Positions 29,922 through 39,756 of a stretch of 64,000 nucleotides of DNA are shown here, piece after piece. The stretch spans positions 124,001 through 188,000 of the forward strand of contig JABMLG010000006.1 of assembly GCA_013204985.1 (NCBI GenBank), in the 5' to 3' direction. The position numbers were made by a program, and so were the translations under genes. The notes below the pieces were generated by a model. The model was not told the DNA's origin and made no database searches. It worked only from the letters and a program-made list of their open reading frames with translations. The stretch comes from Microbacteriaceae bacterium VKM Ac-2855. Lineage in GTDB: Bacteria > Actinomycetota > Actinomycetes > Actinomycetales > Microbacteriaceae. Each line of letters begins with the position of its first letter. The stretch's first letter is position 1.

Positions 29922-30269
29922 CGCGCTCGCCCGGGAGAACCCGGGGCCGGGCCCCGTGCGTGGTGCGGAAGCCCGGGTTGTCGTGAATCGTCCGTTTCGG
30001 CGGCGGATGCGGGCGTTCTGTGACCACCCGGGCTTGGGCGGGTGGTGGGGCGCGGAGTTGTCGTGAACCGCCCGTTTCGGCGGCGGATGCGGGCGTTTCG
30101 TGGCCACCCGGGCTTGGGGCGGGTGGCAGGGGAGGCGTGGGGTTGACGTGAACCGTCCGTTTCGGGCCGGGCCCGCGCGTTTCGTGACCACCCGCGCTGG
30201 CGTGGGCGGGCCGCCCCGGCGCGAGTAGGCTGGCGGGGTCGAAATCCGTCTTGCATCCCGAGGACCCGT
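29922..30269. other. 348-nt intergenic region between MFS gene and leuB
   Basis: Holds a CCCGGG-AGAA-CCCGGG hairpin at 29930-29945 after the MFS stop (possible terminator), the three tandem units described next, a TAGGCT -10 candidate at 30226-30231 and a GAGGA ribosome site before leuB. No convincing gene on either strand. Confidence 0.7.
29977..30220. repeat. Three tandem 80-85 bp repeat units
   Basis: Units start at 29977, 30057 and 30142, each beginning GTTG(T/A)CGTGAA(T/C)CG, then CCGTTTCGG, then GCGTTTCGTGACCACCC or a close variant. Units 1 and 2 are nearly identical for about 65 bp. Unit 3 is diverged in the middle. Each has a CCACCCG...CGGGTGG-type hairpin near its 3' end. No spacers, so not a CRISPR. 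Confidence 0.85.
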
Positions 30270-31316
30270 ATGCCCCAGAACGTGAAGCTCGCCGTCATTC
30301 CCGGAGACGGAATCGGACCGGAGGTGATCGCGGAGGCCGTCAAGGTGCTCGACGCCGTCACTGCCGGATCCGACGTCACGATCGAGAAGACGCCCTTCTC
30401 CCTCGGAGCCGCGCGGTTCCTCGACACGGGTGATGTGCTGACCGACGACGACCTCGCCGCGATCTCCGCGCACGACGCGATCCTGCTGGGGGCCGTCGGC
30501 GGCGTGCCCGGCGATCCGCGCCTCGCGAACGCCAACATCGAGCGCGGCCTCCTGCTCAAGCTGCGCTTCTCGCTCGACCACTACGTGAACCTGCGCCCGA
30601 CGCGGGTGTACCCGGGTGTGCCCAGCCCCCTGGCGGAGCCGGGGGAGGTCGACTTCGTGGTCGTCCGCGAGGGCACCGAGGGCCCGTACGTCGGAAACGG
30701 CGGCGTGATCCGTCAGGGCACTCCGCACGAGATCGCCAATGAGGTCTCCGTGAACACCGCCTACGGCGTCGAGCGGGTGGTGCGCTACGCGTTCGAATTG
30801 GCGGCCAAGCGCAGCAAGAGACTGACCCTGGTGCACAAGACGAACGTGCTCGTTTTCTCGGGCTCGCTCTGGAAGCGCACGGTGGACGCGGTGCAGGCCG
30901 ATTTCGAAGACGTGGCCGTCGACTACCTGCACGTCGACGCCGCGACCATCTTCCTGGTCACGGACCCTGCTAGATTCGACGTCATCGTCACGGACAACCT
31001 CTTCGGCGACATCCTCACCGACCTGGCCGGCGCAATCAGCGGCGGCATCGGTCTCGCGGCCTCCGGCAACATCAACCCGGACGGCACGTTCCCGAGCATG
31101 TTCGAGCCGGTGCACGGATCCGCGCCCGACATCGCCGGGAAGCAGATCGCCGATCCTACGGCCGCGATCCTCTCGGTCGCCCTTCTGCTGGACCACCTGG
31201 GCCTCGCCGTCGAAGCCGCTCGCGTGAGCGACGCCGTCACGGCCGATATCGCCGAGCGTTCCGGATCCCGACCGACTTCCGCGGTGGGCGACGCGATCGT
31301 CGCCCGGCTGGCCTGA
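30270..31316 (+). CDS. leuB: 3-isopropylmalate dehydrogenase
   Basis: Leucine synthesis: oxidative decarboxylation of 3-isopropylmalate with NAD. 348 aa. PGDGIGPEV at the N-terminus, substrate arginines in [16 protein letters not shown], and metal-binding [13 protein letters not shown] with the downstream GSAPDIAGK. Start ATG 30270 with GAGGA upstream. Followed 31 nt later by ilvE on the same strand. Confidence 0.96.
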   Translation: MPQNVKLAVIPGDGIGPEVIAEAVKVLDAVTAGSDVTIEKTPFSLGAARFLDTGDVLTDDDLAAISAHDAILLGAVGGVPGDPRLANANIERGLLLKLRFSLDHYVNLRPTRVYPGVPSPLAEPGEVDFVVVREGTEGPYVGNGGVIRQGTPHEIANEVSVNTAYGVERVVRYAFELAAKRSKRLTLVHKTNVLVFSGSLWKRTVDAVQADFEDVAVDYLHVDAATIFLVTDPARFDVIVTDNLFGDILTDLAGAISGGIGLAASGNINPDGTFPSMFEPVHGSAPDIAGKQIADPTAAILSVALLLDHLGLAVEAARVSDAVTADIAERSGSRPTSAVGDAIVARLA

Positions 31317-31347
31317 CTCCCCTTCACCCGACTCTCCAAAGGACATC

Positions 31348-32454
31348 ATGAGTACGGCAACGACGTATCCGCTCTCCTTCGCACTCACCCCCTCGACCTC
31401 CGCCCGCGCCGAGGCCGAGCGCGAGGTCATCCTGGCCGACCCCGGTTTCGGCAAGCACTTCACCGACCACATGGTCTCGATCGACTGGACCGTCGCAGAC
31501 GGCTGGCACGACGCGCAGGTGATCCCCTACGGACCGCTTCAGCTCGACCCGGCGGCCTCGGTGCTGCATTACGCGCAGGAGATCTTCGAGGGTCTCAAGG
31601 CGTACAAGCACGCCGACGGATCGGTATGGACCTTCCGCCCGGAGGCGAACGCCGCCCGGCTGCAGCGCTCCGCGGCCCGCCTGGCGCTGCCGGAGCTGTC
31701 GACGGAGGACTTCGTCGAGTCGCTGAAGCAGCTCATCGCGGCCGACGGCTCGTGGGTCCCCTCAGCGCCCGAGACGAGCCTCTACATCCGCCCCTTCATG
31801 ATCGCGAACGAGAGCTTTCTCGGCGTGCGAGCGGCTCAGAAGGTGGGCTACTACGTCATCGCCAGCCCGGCCGGACCCTACTTCAGCAAGGGCGTCGCTC
31901 CGGTGTCGATCTGGCTCACCACGGAGTACTCGCGCGCGGGTCGCGGCGGCACCGGTGCGGCGAAATGCGGCGGCAACTACGCGTCGTCGCTGCTGCCGCA
32001 GGCCGAGGCGGCGGCGAACGGATGCGCGCAGGTGCTCTTCCTCGACGCGGAGTCGAACGCTCGCATCGAGGAACTCGGCGGTATGAACGTGTTCTTCGTG
32101 AAGAAGGACGGCACGCTGGTGACCCCCGCACTGTCCGGGTCCATCCTCGAAGGAGTGACGCGGATGAGCATCATCCAGCTCGCGAAGGACCGCGGCCACG
32201 CCGTGGAGGAGCGCGCGGTGACGATCGATGAGTGGAAGGACGGTGTCACCTCGGGTGAGATCACCGAGGTGTTCGCGTGCGGCACCGCCGCGGTGATCAC
32301 GCCGATCGCCGAGCTGAAGAACGCCGAGTTCTCGGTGGGCGACCCGGATGCGCCGGCGGGTGAGCTCACGATGTCGCTGCGCCAGGAGTTGACCGATATC
32401 CAGTACGGCCGCATCGCAGACCGTCACGGCTGGTTGACGAGGCTCGACGCATGA
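31348..32454 (+). CDS. ilvE: Branched-chain amino acid aminotransferase
   Basis: PLP-dependent class IV aminotransferase, last step of Leu/Ile/Val synthesis. 368 aa. The PLP lysine lies in [14 protein letters not shown], with [14 protein letters not shown] and [10 protein letters not shown] nearby. AAAGGA lies before the ATG. The stop overlaps the next gene by 4 nt. Confidence 0.95.
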   Translation: MSTATTYPLSFALTPSTSARAEAEREVILADPGFGKHFTDHMVSIDWTVADGWHDAQVIPYGPLQLDPAASVLHYAQEIFEGLKAYKHADGSVWTFRPEANAARLQRSAARLALPELSTEDFVESLKQLIAADGSWVPSAPETSLYIRPFMIANESFLGVRAAQKVGYYVIASPAGPYFSKGVAPVSIWLTTEYSRAGRGGTGAAKCGGNYASSLLPQAEAAANGCAQVLFLDAESNARIEELGGMNVFFVKKDGTLVTPALSGSILEGVTRMSIIQLAKDRGHAVEERAVTIDEWKDGVTSGEITEVFACGTAAVITPIAELKNAEFSVGDPDAPAGELTMSLRQELTDIQYGRIADRHGWLTRLDA

Positions 32455-33245
32455 AGGTCGCACGGTTCAGCCACGGTGCCTCCGACCACTCGGGCGGCAC
32501 GATCAGCTACGGGATCCTCGACGAGGACGACCTCGTCGTGCTCGACGGCGACCCGATGTTCTCGGGTTTCAACCCCACGGGGGAGCGGATCCCGCTGACC
32601 GCGGCCACGCTGCTCGCGCCGGTCATCCCGCGCTCGAAGGTCGTCGCGATCGGCAAGAACTACAGCGATCACGTCAACGAGATGGGCGGCGACGCCCGCG
32701 AGGACGTGGCCGATCCGATCGTCTTCCTCAAGCCGAACACCTCGGTGATCGGCCCGGAGGACGCGATCCTGCTGCCGCAGGACAGCCGGCAGGTCGAGCA
32801 CGAGGGCGAACTCGCCATCGTGATCGGCTCGGTGGCGAAGAACGTGCGGGCCGAGGACTACGCGGACGTCGTGTTCGGGTACACGATCGCGAACGACGTC
32901 ACCGCACGCGACCTGCAGAAGGCCGATGGCCAGTGGACCCGCGCCAAGGGGTTCGACACGTTCTGCCCGCTCGGACCGATCATCGAGACGGAGCTGGTCT
33001 GGGACGAATGCGCCATCGAGGTGCGCGTCAACGGCAAGGTGCAACAGTCGGGCAATACCGGCGACATGATCCACGGCGTCCCCGAGATCGTGGCGTTCGT
33101 CTCGCGCATCTTCACGCTGCTGCCGGGCGATGTGATCCTCACGGGCACCCCGGCCGGAGTCGGAGTCATCGCGAACGGCGACACCGTCGCGATCGACATC
33201 GAAGGCATCGGCACCCTGTTCAACCCGGTGGTCTCGCGCGCCTGA
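32451..33245 (+). CDS. Fumarylacetoacetate hydrolase family protein
   Basis: 264 aa, FAH fold. [17 protein letters not shown], metal ligands in [13 protein letters not shown] (Glu-x-Glu) and the Asp of [14 protein letters not shown], and [10 protein letters not shown] at the end. Family members are acylpyruvate hydrolases, oxaloacetate decarboxylases or ring-cleavage product isomerases. Coupling to ilvE (ATGA overlap) suggests a housekeeping keto-acid clean-up role, which is inference. Confidence 0.85.
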   Translation: MKVARFSHGASDHSGGTISYGILDEDDLVVLDGDPMFSGFNPTGERIPLTAATLLAPVIPRSKVVAIGKNYSDHVNEMGGDAREDVADPIVFLKPNTSVIGPEDAILLPQDSRQVEHEGELAIVIGSVAKNVRAEDYADVVFGYTIANDVTARDLQKADGQWTRAKGFDTFCPLGPIIETELVWDECAIEVRVNGKVQQSGNTGDMIHGVPEIVAFVSRIFTLLPGDVILTGTPAGVGVIANGDTVAIDIEGIGTLFNPVVSRA

Positions 33246-33305
33246 TCGCGCTCGTGCCCGCCTGGACGTCCCGTGGGAGTCCGGGCGGGCATCCGACGCC
33301 GCGCC

Positions 33306-33311
33306 TAGCGT
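33306..33311 (+). promoter_or_regulatory. -10 box of lipoprotein gene (leaderless)
   Basis: TAGCGT, then 6 nt, then the ATG at 33318. Confidence 0.45.
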
Positions 33312-33317
33312 CGAAGG

Positions 33318-33932
33318 ATGTCACCCGTACGCAACCGCATCGGCCTGATCACTCTGACCACGGGCGCCGCCGTCCTGCTGGCCGGCTGTACGTTCGCCGC
33401 TCCGGACCCGGCGCCGACAGCATCCGCATCGGCAGCTGCGGTCTCGTGCAGCCCTCGGGAGGCGACCGCGACGCCGCAGGAATACATCTCGACCGAGTCG
33501 AACTACGTGCTCACGCGAGTCGACCGCTCGGACGCGAGTGCGCCCGAGGGCAGCGTCCAGGTGCCGCTGACCGGTGAGACGACCTACCTCGACGACATCA
33601 TCGGCGCGGCGGTCGATGACAAGGCGACCTGGACCGAGGGAATCCTGGCGAGCCTGATCCGGCAGAACTACCTGCCCGAGGGCTCCGGCACCGACTTCGC
33701 GTCCAGCTCGGTGTCGGATGTGCCCGACGGCACGCTGCTCGGCAACGGCGGCCATGAGGTGAACGTCGAGGTGGTGGTCACCTGCGACGGCGAGGAGTAC
33801 TTCAGCACCCGCCTGCACTCGAGCATGCCGAACAACTACGGGCTCTCCATCGGCTGCCCTGACACCGGCCCCGCCACGACCGACTCGCGGGTCCAGCCGA
33901 TGCGCGACGAGCTCGCGACGTACTGCGGATGA
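33318..33932 (+). CDS. Putative lipoprotein
   Basis: 204 aa with a signal peptide ending in lipobox LLAGC (Cys about 25) and an Ala/Ser/Pro linker. The secreted domain is unrecognised, with cysteines in VSCSP, VTCDG, IGCPD and a C-terminal YCG, suggesting two disulfides. Expressed alone from a leaderless promoter. Confidence 0.7.
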   Translation: MSPVRNRIGLITLTTGAAVLLAGCTFAAPDPAPTASASAAAVSCSPREATATPQEYISTESNYVLTRVDRSDASAPEGSVQVPLTGETTYLDDIIGAAVDDKATWTEGILASLIRQNYLPEGSGTDFASSSVSDVPDGTLLGNGGHEVNVEVVVTCDGEEYFSTRLHSSMPNNYGLSIGCPDTGPATTDSRVQPMRDELATYCG

Positions 33933-33974
33933 GCGGTCGCTCCGAGGCACTCGATGAGTAGGATCGAAGGCGGT

Positions 33975-35513
33975 ATGTCTGATCTCACTCCTTCTTCGAC
34001 GCCGGCTCCGGCGCACGCCTTCTCGACCGCGACGGGAGCCGACGTCCGCGTCCGCTTCTGCCCGTCGCCCACGGGCACGCCGCACGTCGGCCTCATCCGC
34101 ACCGCTCTGTTCAACTGGGCCTACGCCCGGCACACCGGCGGCAAGCTGGTCTTCCGCATCGAAGACACGGATGCGGCCCGCGACAGCCAGGAGAGCTACG
34201 ACCAGCTGATCGACGCGCTGACCTGGCTCGAACTCGACTGGGACGAGGGCGTCGGTATCGGCGGCCCGCACGCGCCGTATCGGCAGTCGGAGCGGTACGG
34301 GATCTACGGCGAGGTGATCGAGAAGCTCACGGCCTCCGGTCACATCTACGAGAGCTTCTCGAACGCCGAGGAGATCGACGCCCGCAACGAGGCGAACGGC
34401 CGCGCGAAACAGCACGGCTACGACAACTTCGACCGTGATCTCACGCAGGAGCAGAAGGCCGCGTTCCGCGCCGAGGGTCGCTCACCCGCGCTGCGGCTGC
34501 GCGTGCCCGACGCCGATCTCTCCTTCGACGACCTGGTCCGCGGCGAGATCACCTTCCCGGCCGGCTCCTTCAGCGATTTCGTCGTGGTGCGGCCGAACGG
34601 GCATCCGCTCTACACCTTGGTGAACCCGGTCGACGACGCGCTGATGCAGATCACGCACGTGCTGCGCGGCGAGGACCTCCTTCCGTCGACGCCGCGGCAG
34701 ATCGCGCTCTACCACGCGCTGATCGACGTCGGCGTGACCACCTTCGTGCCGCGATTCGGGCACATGCCGTACGTGATGGGTGAGGGCAACAAGAAGCTCT
34801 CGAAGCGCGACCCCGAGTCGAACCTGTTCCACCACCGCGACCGCGGCTTCATCCCGGAAGGTCTGGTCAACTACCTCGCGCTGCTGGGGTGGTCGCTGAC
34901 GCACGACCGCGACGTCTTCTCGATCGACGAGATGGTCGCCGCCTTCGACATCACGGATGTGAACCCGAATCCGGCGCGCTTCGACCTGAAGAAGGCGGAG
35001 TCGATCAACGGCGACCACATCCGCCTCCTCGAGGCCGACGACTTCGCGGCACGCACCGTGCCGTACCTGGTGTCGGCGGGCGTGCTCACCGGAGAGCCGA
35101 CGGCCGAGCAGGCGGCGATCCTCGCGGCCGCGGCGCCGCTGGTGCAGGAGCGGATCGCGCTGCTGGGTGAGGCGCCCGGCATGCTCGGCTTCCTCTTCAC
35201 CACCACGGATGCGCTCGACTACGCCGAGGACGCCCTGAAGGGTCTGCCGGCGAACGCCGGTGAGGTGCTCGCTGCGTCCATCGGTGCGCTCGAGCTCGTT
35301 CCCGAGAGCGAGTTCGCCGCCGCGGCCGTTCAGGACGCCCTCGCGAGCGCGCTGATCGATGGCCTCGGGCTGAAGCCACGCATCGCCTACGGGCCGTTGC
35401 GCGTCGCCCTGTCGGGCCGCCGCGTCTCGCCGCCCCTGTTCGAGTCGATGGAGATCCTGGGCAAGGCGGAGTCGATCGCCCGCCTCGACCGGCTCTCCGC
35501 TCGGTTGGGCTGA
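33975..35513 (+). CDS. gltX: Glutamyl-tRNA synthetase
   Basis: Class I aminoacyl-tRNA synthetase charging tRNA-Glu (and, in most actinobacteria, tRNA-Gln, for later amidation). 512 aa. HIGH-type motif [12 protein letters not shown] and KMSKS-type [11 protein letters not shown] 33975 is preferred because TAGGAT at 33959-33964 would start transcription about 4 nt before it. Followed 2 nt later by a flavoprotein gene. Confidence 0.96.
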   Translation: MSDLTPSSTPAPAHAFSTATGADVRVRFCPSPTGTPHVGLIRTALFNWAYARHTGGKLVFRIEDTDAARDSQESYDQLIDALTWLELDWDEGVGIGGPHAPYRQSERYGIYGEVIEKLTASGHIYESFSNAEEIDARNEANGRAKQHGYDNFDRDLTQEQKAAFRAEGRSPALRLRVPDADLSFDDLVRGEITFPAGSFSDFVVVRPNGHPLYTLVNPVDDALMQITHVLRGEDLLPSTPRQIALYHALIDVGVTTFVPRFGHMPYVMGEGNKKLSKRDPESNLFHHRDRGFIPEGLVNYLALLGWSLTHDRDVFSIDEMVAAFDITDVNPNPARFDLKKAESINGDHIRLLEADDFAARTVPYLVSAGVLTGEPTAEQAAILAAAAPLVQERIALLGEAPGMLGFLFTTTDALDYAEDALKGLPANAGEVLAASIGALELVPESEFAAAAVQDALASALIDGLGLKPRIAYGPLRVALSGRRVSPPLFESMEILGKAESIARLDRLSARLG

Positions 35514-35515
35514 AC

Positions 35516-36520
35516 ATGGGCGAGCTCGTCGGCGGTCAGTACGACGTCGTGGTGATCGGGGCCGGTCCGGCCGGACTCTCGGCCGCCCTCAACCTCGTGC
35601 GCGCGCGACGCAGAGTGCTGGTGCTCGACAGCAACCGTCCGCGCAATGCGGCGACGCTGCACTCGCACGGCTTCCTCACCCGTGACGGCGTCTCGCCACT
35701 CGAATTGCGCGCGCTCGGGCGCGAAGAACTGGCCGCCTATCCGGGGGCGGAGGTGCACAACGCCCTCGTCGGTGAGGTCACGCGCCAGGGCGGCACCTTC
35801 CGCGTCGTCGCCCGCGGTGTGCGGGGAGCCGCGGATCGCGACGTCGAAGCGACCGCCGTCGTCATCGCCACGGGGCTCACCGAGACGTTCCCGGCGTTGC
35901 CGAGCCTGCGCGCTTACTACGGCACCGCGTTGCACAGCTGCATGGAGTGCGACGGCTACGAGAAGGCGGATGAGCCCCTCGCGTTGATCGGCGAGACGGA
36001 CGATCTCGCCGAGCACGCGATGCTGCTCACGCAGTGGACCACCGACCTCTGCGTCTTCACGAACGGTGTCGGCCGCATCAGCGATCTCGACGAGACGGTG
36101 CTCGGCTCGATCGGCGTGCGCGTCGATCGCCGGGTCATCGACGACGTGGTGGGGGAGCGGGCCACGATGACCGGTGTCCGCCTCGCCGATGGCGAGATCG
36201 TCGAACGCAGCGGCGGCTTCGTGCGCCCCCGCTGGACGGCCTCGCTGGACTTTCTCGCCGCCCTGTCGCCGGCGTGCGATGGCCACGGGCTGCTCCTCGT
36301 CGATGCGGAAGGCCGCACCTCGCGGACCGGTCTCTACGCTGCTGGCGACACCACCCCGCCCGGGGCTCAGCAGCTGATCGTCGCCGCCGGCGACGGCGCA
36401 AAGGTCGCTGCCGCGGTGAATCGCGACCTCGTCCGCGCGCGGTTGGGCGAGGCCGCGCCCATGTCTGCGGAGGCCGAGTCGATCGGATCCGACGCCGATT
36501 TGGGCATGGTGCATCCGTAG
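35516..36520 (+). CDS. Thioredoxin-reductase-like FAD/NAD(P) oxidoreductase
   Basis: 334 aa. FAD motif VVIGAGPAGLSAALNL (about residues 11-26), redox pair SCMECDGY (CxxC, matching CATC of TrxB), and the second FAD motif GLYAAGDTT. The NAD(P) glycine motif after the CxxC is weak: LIGETDDLAEHA lacks the usual GxGxxA, so cofactor use may differ. Starts 2 nt after gltX. Partner substrate unknown. The tRNA-Gln promoter lies in its last codons. Confidence 0.82.
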   Translation: MGELVGGQYDVVVIGAGPAGLSAALNLVRARRRVLVLDSNRPRNAATLHSHGFLTRDGVSPLELRALGREELAAYPGAEVHNALVGEVTRQGGTFRVVARGVRGAADRDVEATAVVIATGLTETFPALPSLRAYYGTALHSCMECDGYEKADEPLALIGETDDLAEHAMLLTQWTTDLCVFTNGVGRISDLDETVLGSIGVRVDRRVIDDVVGERATMTGVRLADGEIVERSGGFVRPRWTASLDFLAALSPACDGHGLLLVDAEGRTSRTGLYAAGDTTPPGAQQLIVAAGDGAKVAAAVNRDLVRARLGEAAPMSAEAESIGSDADLGMVHP

Positions 36521-36528
36521 GGTAATGT
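36500..36528 (+). promoter_or_regulatory. Promoter of tRNA-Gln
   Basis: TTGGGC at 36500-36505 and TAATGT at 36523-36528 with a 17-nt spacer. It overlaps the end of the flavoprotein gene. Confidence 0.6.
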
Positions 36529-36593
36529 CTTTCCTCGGCGCGGGAAAGCTTCCGCAGCTGCCCGGTCACAAGGATTCATCCCGGTGTGGGCAT

Positions 36594-36665
36594 TGGGGTA
36601 TGGTGTAATTGGCAACACGACTGATTCTGGTTCAGTTGTTCTTGGTTCGAGTCCAGGTACCCCAG
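36594..36665 (+). tRNA. tRNA-Gln (anticodon CTG)
   Basis: Acceptor arms TGGGGTA/TACCCCA (U1-A72 as usual for Gln), anticodon stem ACTGA/TCAGT with loop TTCTGGT (anticodon CTG at 36627-36629), T loop GGTTCGAGTCC, discriminator G. CCA is not encoded. Confidence 0.96.
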
Positions 36666-36672
36666 CACATGT

Positions 36673-36700
36673 GAAAGGCCTCGCTCCGGCGGGGCCTTTC
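36673..36700 (+). terminator. Terminator of tRNA-Gln
   Basis: GAAAGGCCTCGC (36673-36684), loop TCCG, GCGGGGCCTTTC (36689-36700): 12-bp stem with one G-T pair. Weak T-tract (GTGTTCG). Confidence 0.7.
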
Positions 36701-36729
36701 GTGTTCGTGGATGAGGGCACGCGGATGGC

Positions 36730-36735
36730 TACGCT
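36730..36735 (+). promoter_or_regulatory. -10 box of methyltransferase gene (leaderless)
   Basis: TACGCT, then 7 nt, then the ATG at 36743. This decides between that ATG and the one at 36725. Confidence 0.45.
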
Positions 36736-36742
36736 CGACGGC

Positions 36743-37366
36743 ATGGACGTCGTCGCGGAGGCGTACTCACGGCGAGCCGACGAGTACATCGCAATCCTGG
36801 GATCGATGGCGGCGGTGCATCCCGCGGATCGTGAGCTCGTCGACCGCTGGGCGACGTCGCTGCTCGGGCGCGTCCTGGATGCAGGATGCGGCCCTGGTCA
36901 CTGGACGAACCACCTCGCCGGCCTCGGCTGCGATATCCGCGGTCTCGATGCCGCTGCGACCTTCGTCGAGCATGCACGCGCGAGCTACCCGGAGCTGCGT
37001 TTCGATGTCGGCAGCATCGACGCCATCGAGGCGACGGACGGCTCCCTCGGAGGACTGCTGTCGTGGTTCTCGACCATCCACCATCATCCGGATCGGATCG
37101 TGGAGCCGATCGCCGAATTCGCGCGCGTGCTCCGCCCCGGCGGAGGGCTCGCGCTGGGGTTCTTCGTCGGAAAGGCGTTGGAGAGCTTCGACCACGCGGT
37201 CACCACGGCCTATCGGTGGCCCGTGCCCGAGATGCAGCGACTGCTCACGGCGAACGGTTTCGATGTGGTCGAGACGAGCAGCCGAGCCGAACGGGGTGAG
37301 CGCACGGTCGGGGCGATCGTGTGCCGACGGCGTGACGTGAACGGGTTCGAGGACCAGAATCGGTGA
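36743..37366 (+). CDS. SAM-dependent class I methyltransferase
   Basis: 207 aa. SAM-binding motif I LDAGCGPGHWTNHLAG (about residues 45-60), an acidic residue at the end of beta 2 (GLDAA), and motif LSWFSTIHHHPD followed by LRPGGGLALGFF. Methyltransf_11/25 type. Substrate unknown, likely a small molecule. An alternative ATG lies 18 nt upstream. Confidence 0.82.
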   Translation: MDVVAEAYSRRADEYIAILGSMAAVHPADRELVDRWATSLLGRVLDAGCGPGHWTNHLAGLGCDIRGLDAAATFVEHARASYPELRFDVGSIDAIEATDGSLGGLLSWFSTIHHHPDRIVEPIAEFARVLRPGGGLALGFFVGKALESFDHAVTTAYRWPVPEMQRLLTANGFDVVETSSRAERGERTVGAIVCRRRDVNGFEDQNR

Positions 37367-37426
37367 GGCGGGGTCCTCGGGTCAGACGAGGACCGCGTGT
37401 CACCTTTCGAGAGAAGAGAGAACGTC

Positions 37427-37726
37427 GTGCCCACGAAGATCACCCTCATCATCGACAACCCGGCCGATCCGGAATCGTTCGAGTCCGTCTACGCCGATCT
37501 CGCAGGGCTCGCGCGGCAGCTGCCGGAGGTGCGCCGCGTCGAGGCGGCGAAGGTCTGGCCGAAGGAGGACGGCACGCCCACTCCTGCCTATCGGACCCTC
37601 GACCTCTACTTCGACAGCTACGAGGACGCGTCGGCCGCCGTGACGACAGCCGAGGCGGGCGCGTTCTTCCAGACGCTCGGCGGCACCGGCGTGACCTTCA
37701 CCGGGCTGTTCTCCGACATCGAGTAG
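37427..37726 (+). CDS. EthD-family protein
   Basis: 99 aa from GTG 37427, with AGAGAG upstream. Dimeric ferredoxin-like fold: strand TKITLIIDNPADPESFE, the motif VWPKEDGTPTPAYRTLDLYF, and a helix SAAVTTAEAGAFFQTL. EthD relatives are often encoded near monooxygenases or reductases. Here there is none, so the role is unknown. Confidence 0.75.
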   Translation: MPTKITLIIDNPADPESFESVYADLAGLARQLPEVRRVEAAKVWPKEDGTPTPAYRTLDLYFDSYEDASAAVTTAEAGAFFQTLGGTGVTFTGLFSDIE

Positions 37727-37752
37727 CTCGGGCTCGCCGCCTCCTCCTGCGT

Positions 37753-37815
37753 GGGACCCCTCCTCGGTTCGGGGGCGCCCTCGATAGAGGCGCCCTCGAA
37801 CCGAGAGCGGGTCCC
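37753..37815. repeat. Intergenic palindromic repeat, diverged copy
   Basis: Outer arms GGGACCCCTCCTCGGTTCG (37753-37771) and its partner at 37797-37815 match at 16 of 19 positions. An inner GGCGCC-based pair replaces the GGGACCC inner pair of the other copies. Confidence 0.65.
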
Positions 37816-37910
37816 TTGAAGGGCGTCGGGTGGGGCTCGCTGGAGGCGAAACGGTCCCAGCCGTCCGGTGGAGTGACTACGCTTTCTGAGGGGACGAACG
37901 CGGAGGATCC

Positions 37911-39740
37911 ATGGCGAAGAAGCGCACCGGCGGCACGGGACGATCGGGAGCATCCGGACGACCCGGCGGCGACGGACGTACGGCCGAGACGGCCATCATG
38001 GTGCGCTTCCGCGGCTGGTATCGCAGCCACCTCGCCGACACCGCGATGGACCACGAGCATCTCGGACTCGACGAGACGGTCGAGGTGCTCACCGACCTCT
38101 TCGCGATGACCCGCGACCTGCGCCCGAAAGGCTCCTTCGCGGCCCCCGACGCCGAGTTGCTCGACAAGATCTTCGACACGATCGAAGCCGACCTCGATGG
38201 CGAGGAGCACGCCTCCGAACTCGACGACACGCTCTTCACCATCGCCGAGGTGATCGAGCACTACCTCGACTTCCTGGTCGATTCCGACCTCTGGCGCGGC
38301 ACGGACGACGCCCTCGACGAGTGCCAGGCGGTGCTCGATGAGGTCCTCGATCTGCCCGGCAGCTTCATCGACGCGGTGATGGACGATCTCGGCGCGATCG
38401 AGACGGTCGCCATCGAGACCCAGCTCGCCGCCCTCGCGCGAACCCGACTCGTGGCAGCGGCCGACGCCGTCGTGGCCCACGTGGCGCAGAATCCGGATGC
38501 AACGCTGACCGAGTCGTCGGCGCGCGAACTCCTCGACACTCTGGGCATCGCTCCAGCCGGCGCCGAGCCGAGCGACGACACCGTTCGCGTGCCCGTCTCG
38601 GCTTGGTGGATCTCGCTCCGGCAGTCCGATCTCATCGCGGGAGCCGATCCCCACGCCGGCGTCGCCGGCGACTCCGTCGCATCCTGGAGCGACGCCGATC
38701 CCGCGGTCGCCGTCTCGGACCGCGTGGACTACCTCGCGCGCTTCCTGGTCAACTGGATGCTCGAGGCGCAGAACCACGCGGCCGAAGCCGACTCGGGATT
38801 CGGCGAGTTCGACCCGCTCTCGCGCGCGGTCGCGACGACGGATGCGGTGCTCGTCCGCATCGCCGTCGCCTGCCAGCACGAGATGCATCCTGGTCTCGTC
38901 GTCGGGGAGATCGTCGATGAGCTGGCGGCCGACTCCGAGATCGACCTCGAAGAGGCCCTCGACGAGCGTGAGCGCATCATCGGCTCCGCCGAGCGGATGC
39001 TCGACGACGCCGCCGAGCTCGGCCTGCTGCATCACTCGCCCGAGTTCGGCTATGTGATTCCCGACGGCCTGCAGCCCGCGATCTCGTCGCTGGTCGAGAT
39101 CGCATCGAGCCTGCTTTTCGCGCTCGGGCGTTCCACGCTGACTCCGAGCGACGAATCGTCGTCGGCGGTCGAGACCCTCACGCTCAAGATCGGTGTGATC
39201 GGCACCAAGCCCGCCGTGTGGCGCCGACTGCAACTCGCCGACGACGCGACCCTGCGCGACCTGCACTTGGCGATCCAGCTGTCGCTGGGGTGGACGGATG
39301 CGCAGCCGCACCTCTTCGAACTCGATTCCGACGAGGAGGACGGCGCGCCGATCGGCTCGCCCGATGACGCCGACGAACTGGGCCCCGACGTGATCGATGA
39401 GAGCTCGATCCGCCTCGGCGACGTCCTCGCCGAGGTCGGCGACGAGATCTTCTACGTCTACGACACGGAGGAGCGCTGGCGGCACGTGATCCGCCTCGAG
39501 CAGAGCGGAGCGATCGAGGACGGCCTGCCGCGCTGCCTCGACGCGCGCGGCGTCGCTCCGCTGGACGCTCCCGGCGGCCTGACGGGCTGGCAGGACACGG
39601 TCCGCGCGGCACGCGACCCCGAGGCACCCGATCATGCGGAGGCGCTCGAAGCGCTGGGGCTCGCCGAGGGTGCGGTCTTCGATCCTGGTGCCGTCGACAT
39701 CGCGGGGATCAACCGCTCGCTCGGCCTGCTGCGCGGCTGA
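37911..39740 (+). CDS. Large protein with pRiA4b ORF3-like domain
   Basis: 609 aa, acidic and cytoplasmic. Residues about 423-560 match the plasmid pRiA4b ORF-3 domain: LKIGVIGTKPAVWRRLQL, TLRDLHLAIQLSLGWTDAQPHLFE, then FYVYDTEERWRHVIRLE. The N-terminal 400 residues are helical with no recognised domain. GGAGG 3-7 nt before ATG, TACGCT -10 candidate near 37876. Domain function is not established. Confidence 0.8.
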   Translation: MAKKRTGGTGRSGASGRPGGDGRTAETAIMVRFRGWYRSHLADTAMDHEHLGLDETVEVLTDLFAMTRDLRPKGSFAAPDAELLDKIFDTIEADLDGEEHASELDDTLFTIAEVIEHYLDFLVDSDLWRGTDDALDECQAVLDEVLDLPGSFIDAVMDDLGAIETVAIETQLAALARTRLVAAADAVVAHVAQNPDATLTESSARELLDTLGIAPAGAEPSDDTVRVPVSAWWISLRQSDLIAGADPHAGVAGDSVASWSDADPAVAVSDRVDYLARFLVNWMLEAQNHAAEADSGFGEFDPLSRAVATTDAVLVRIAVACQHEMHPGLVVGEIVDELAADSEIDLEEALDERERIIGSAERMLDDAAELGLLHHSPEFGYVIPDGLQPAISSLVEIASSLLFALGRSTLTPSDESSSAVETLTLKIGVIGTKPAVWRRLQLADDATLRDLHLAIQLSLGWTDAQPHLFELDSDEEDGAPIGSPDDADELGPDVIDESSIRLGDVLAEVGDEIFYVYDTEERWRHVIRLEQSGAIEDGLPRCLDARGVAPLDAPGGLTGWQDTVRAARDPEAPDHAEALEALGLAEGAVFDPGAVDIAGINRSLGLLRG

Positions 39741-39756
39741 TCCCCGCCGCGGCCCG

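Noticed and set aside
29977-30220. CRISPR array
   Set aside because: Units are 80-85 bp, directly adjacent, without spacers, and there are no cas genes.
29016-31472. Very long open frame on the minus strand antisense to the MFS gene and leuB
   Set aside because: Antisense open frames are expected in high-GC DNA. The opposite strand encodes recognisable MFS and LeuB proteins with all motifs, and the antisense product is Arg/Gly-rich without domains. The same reasoning removes a 1000-residue antisense frame over the helicase gene.
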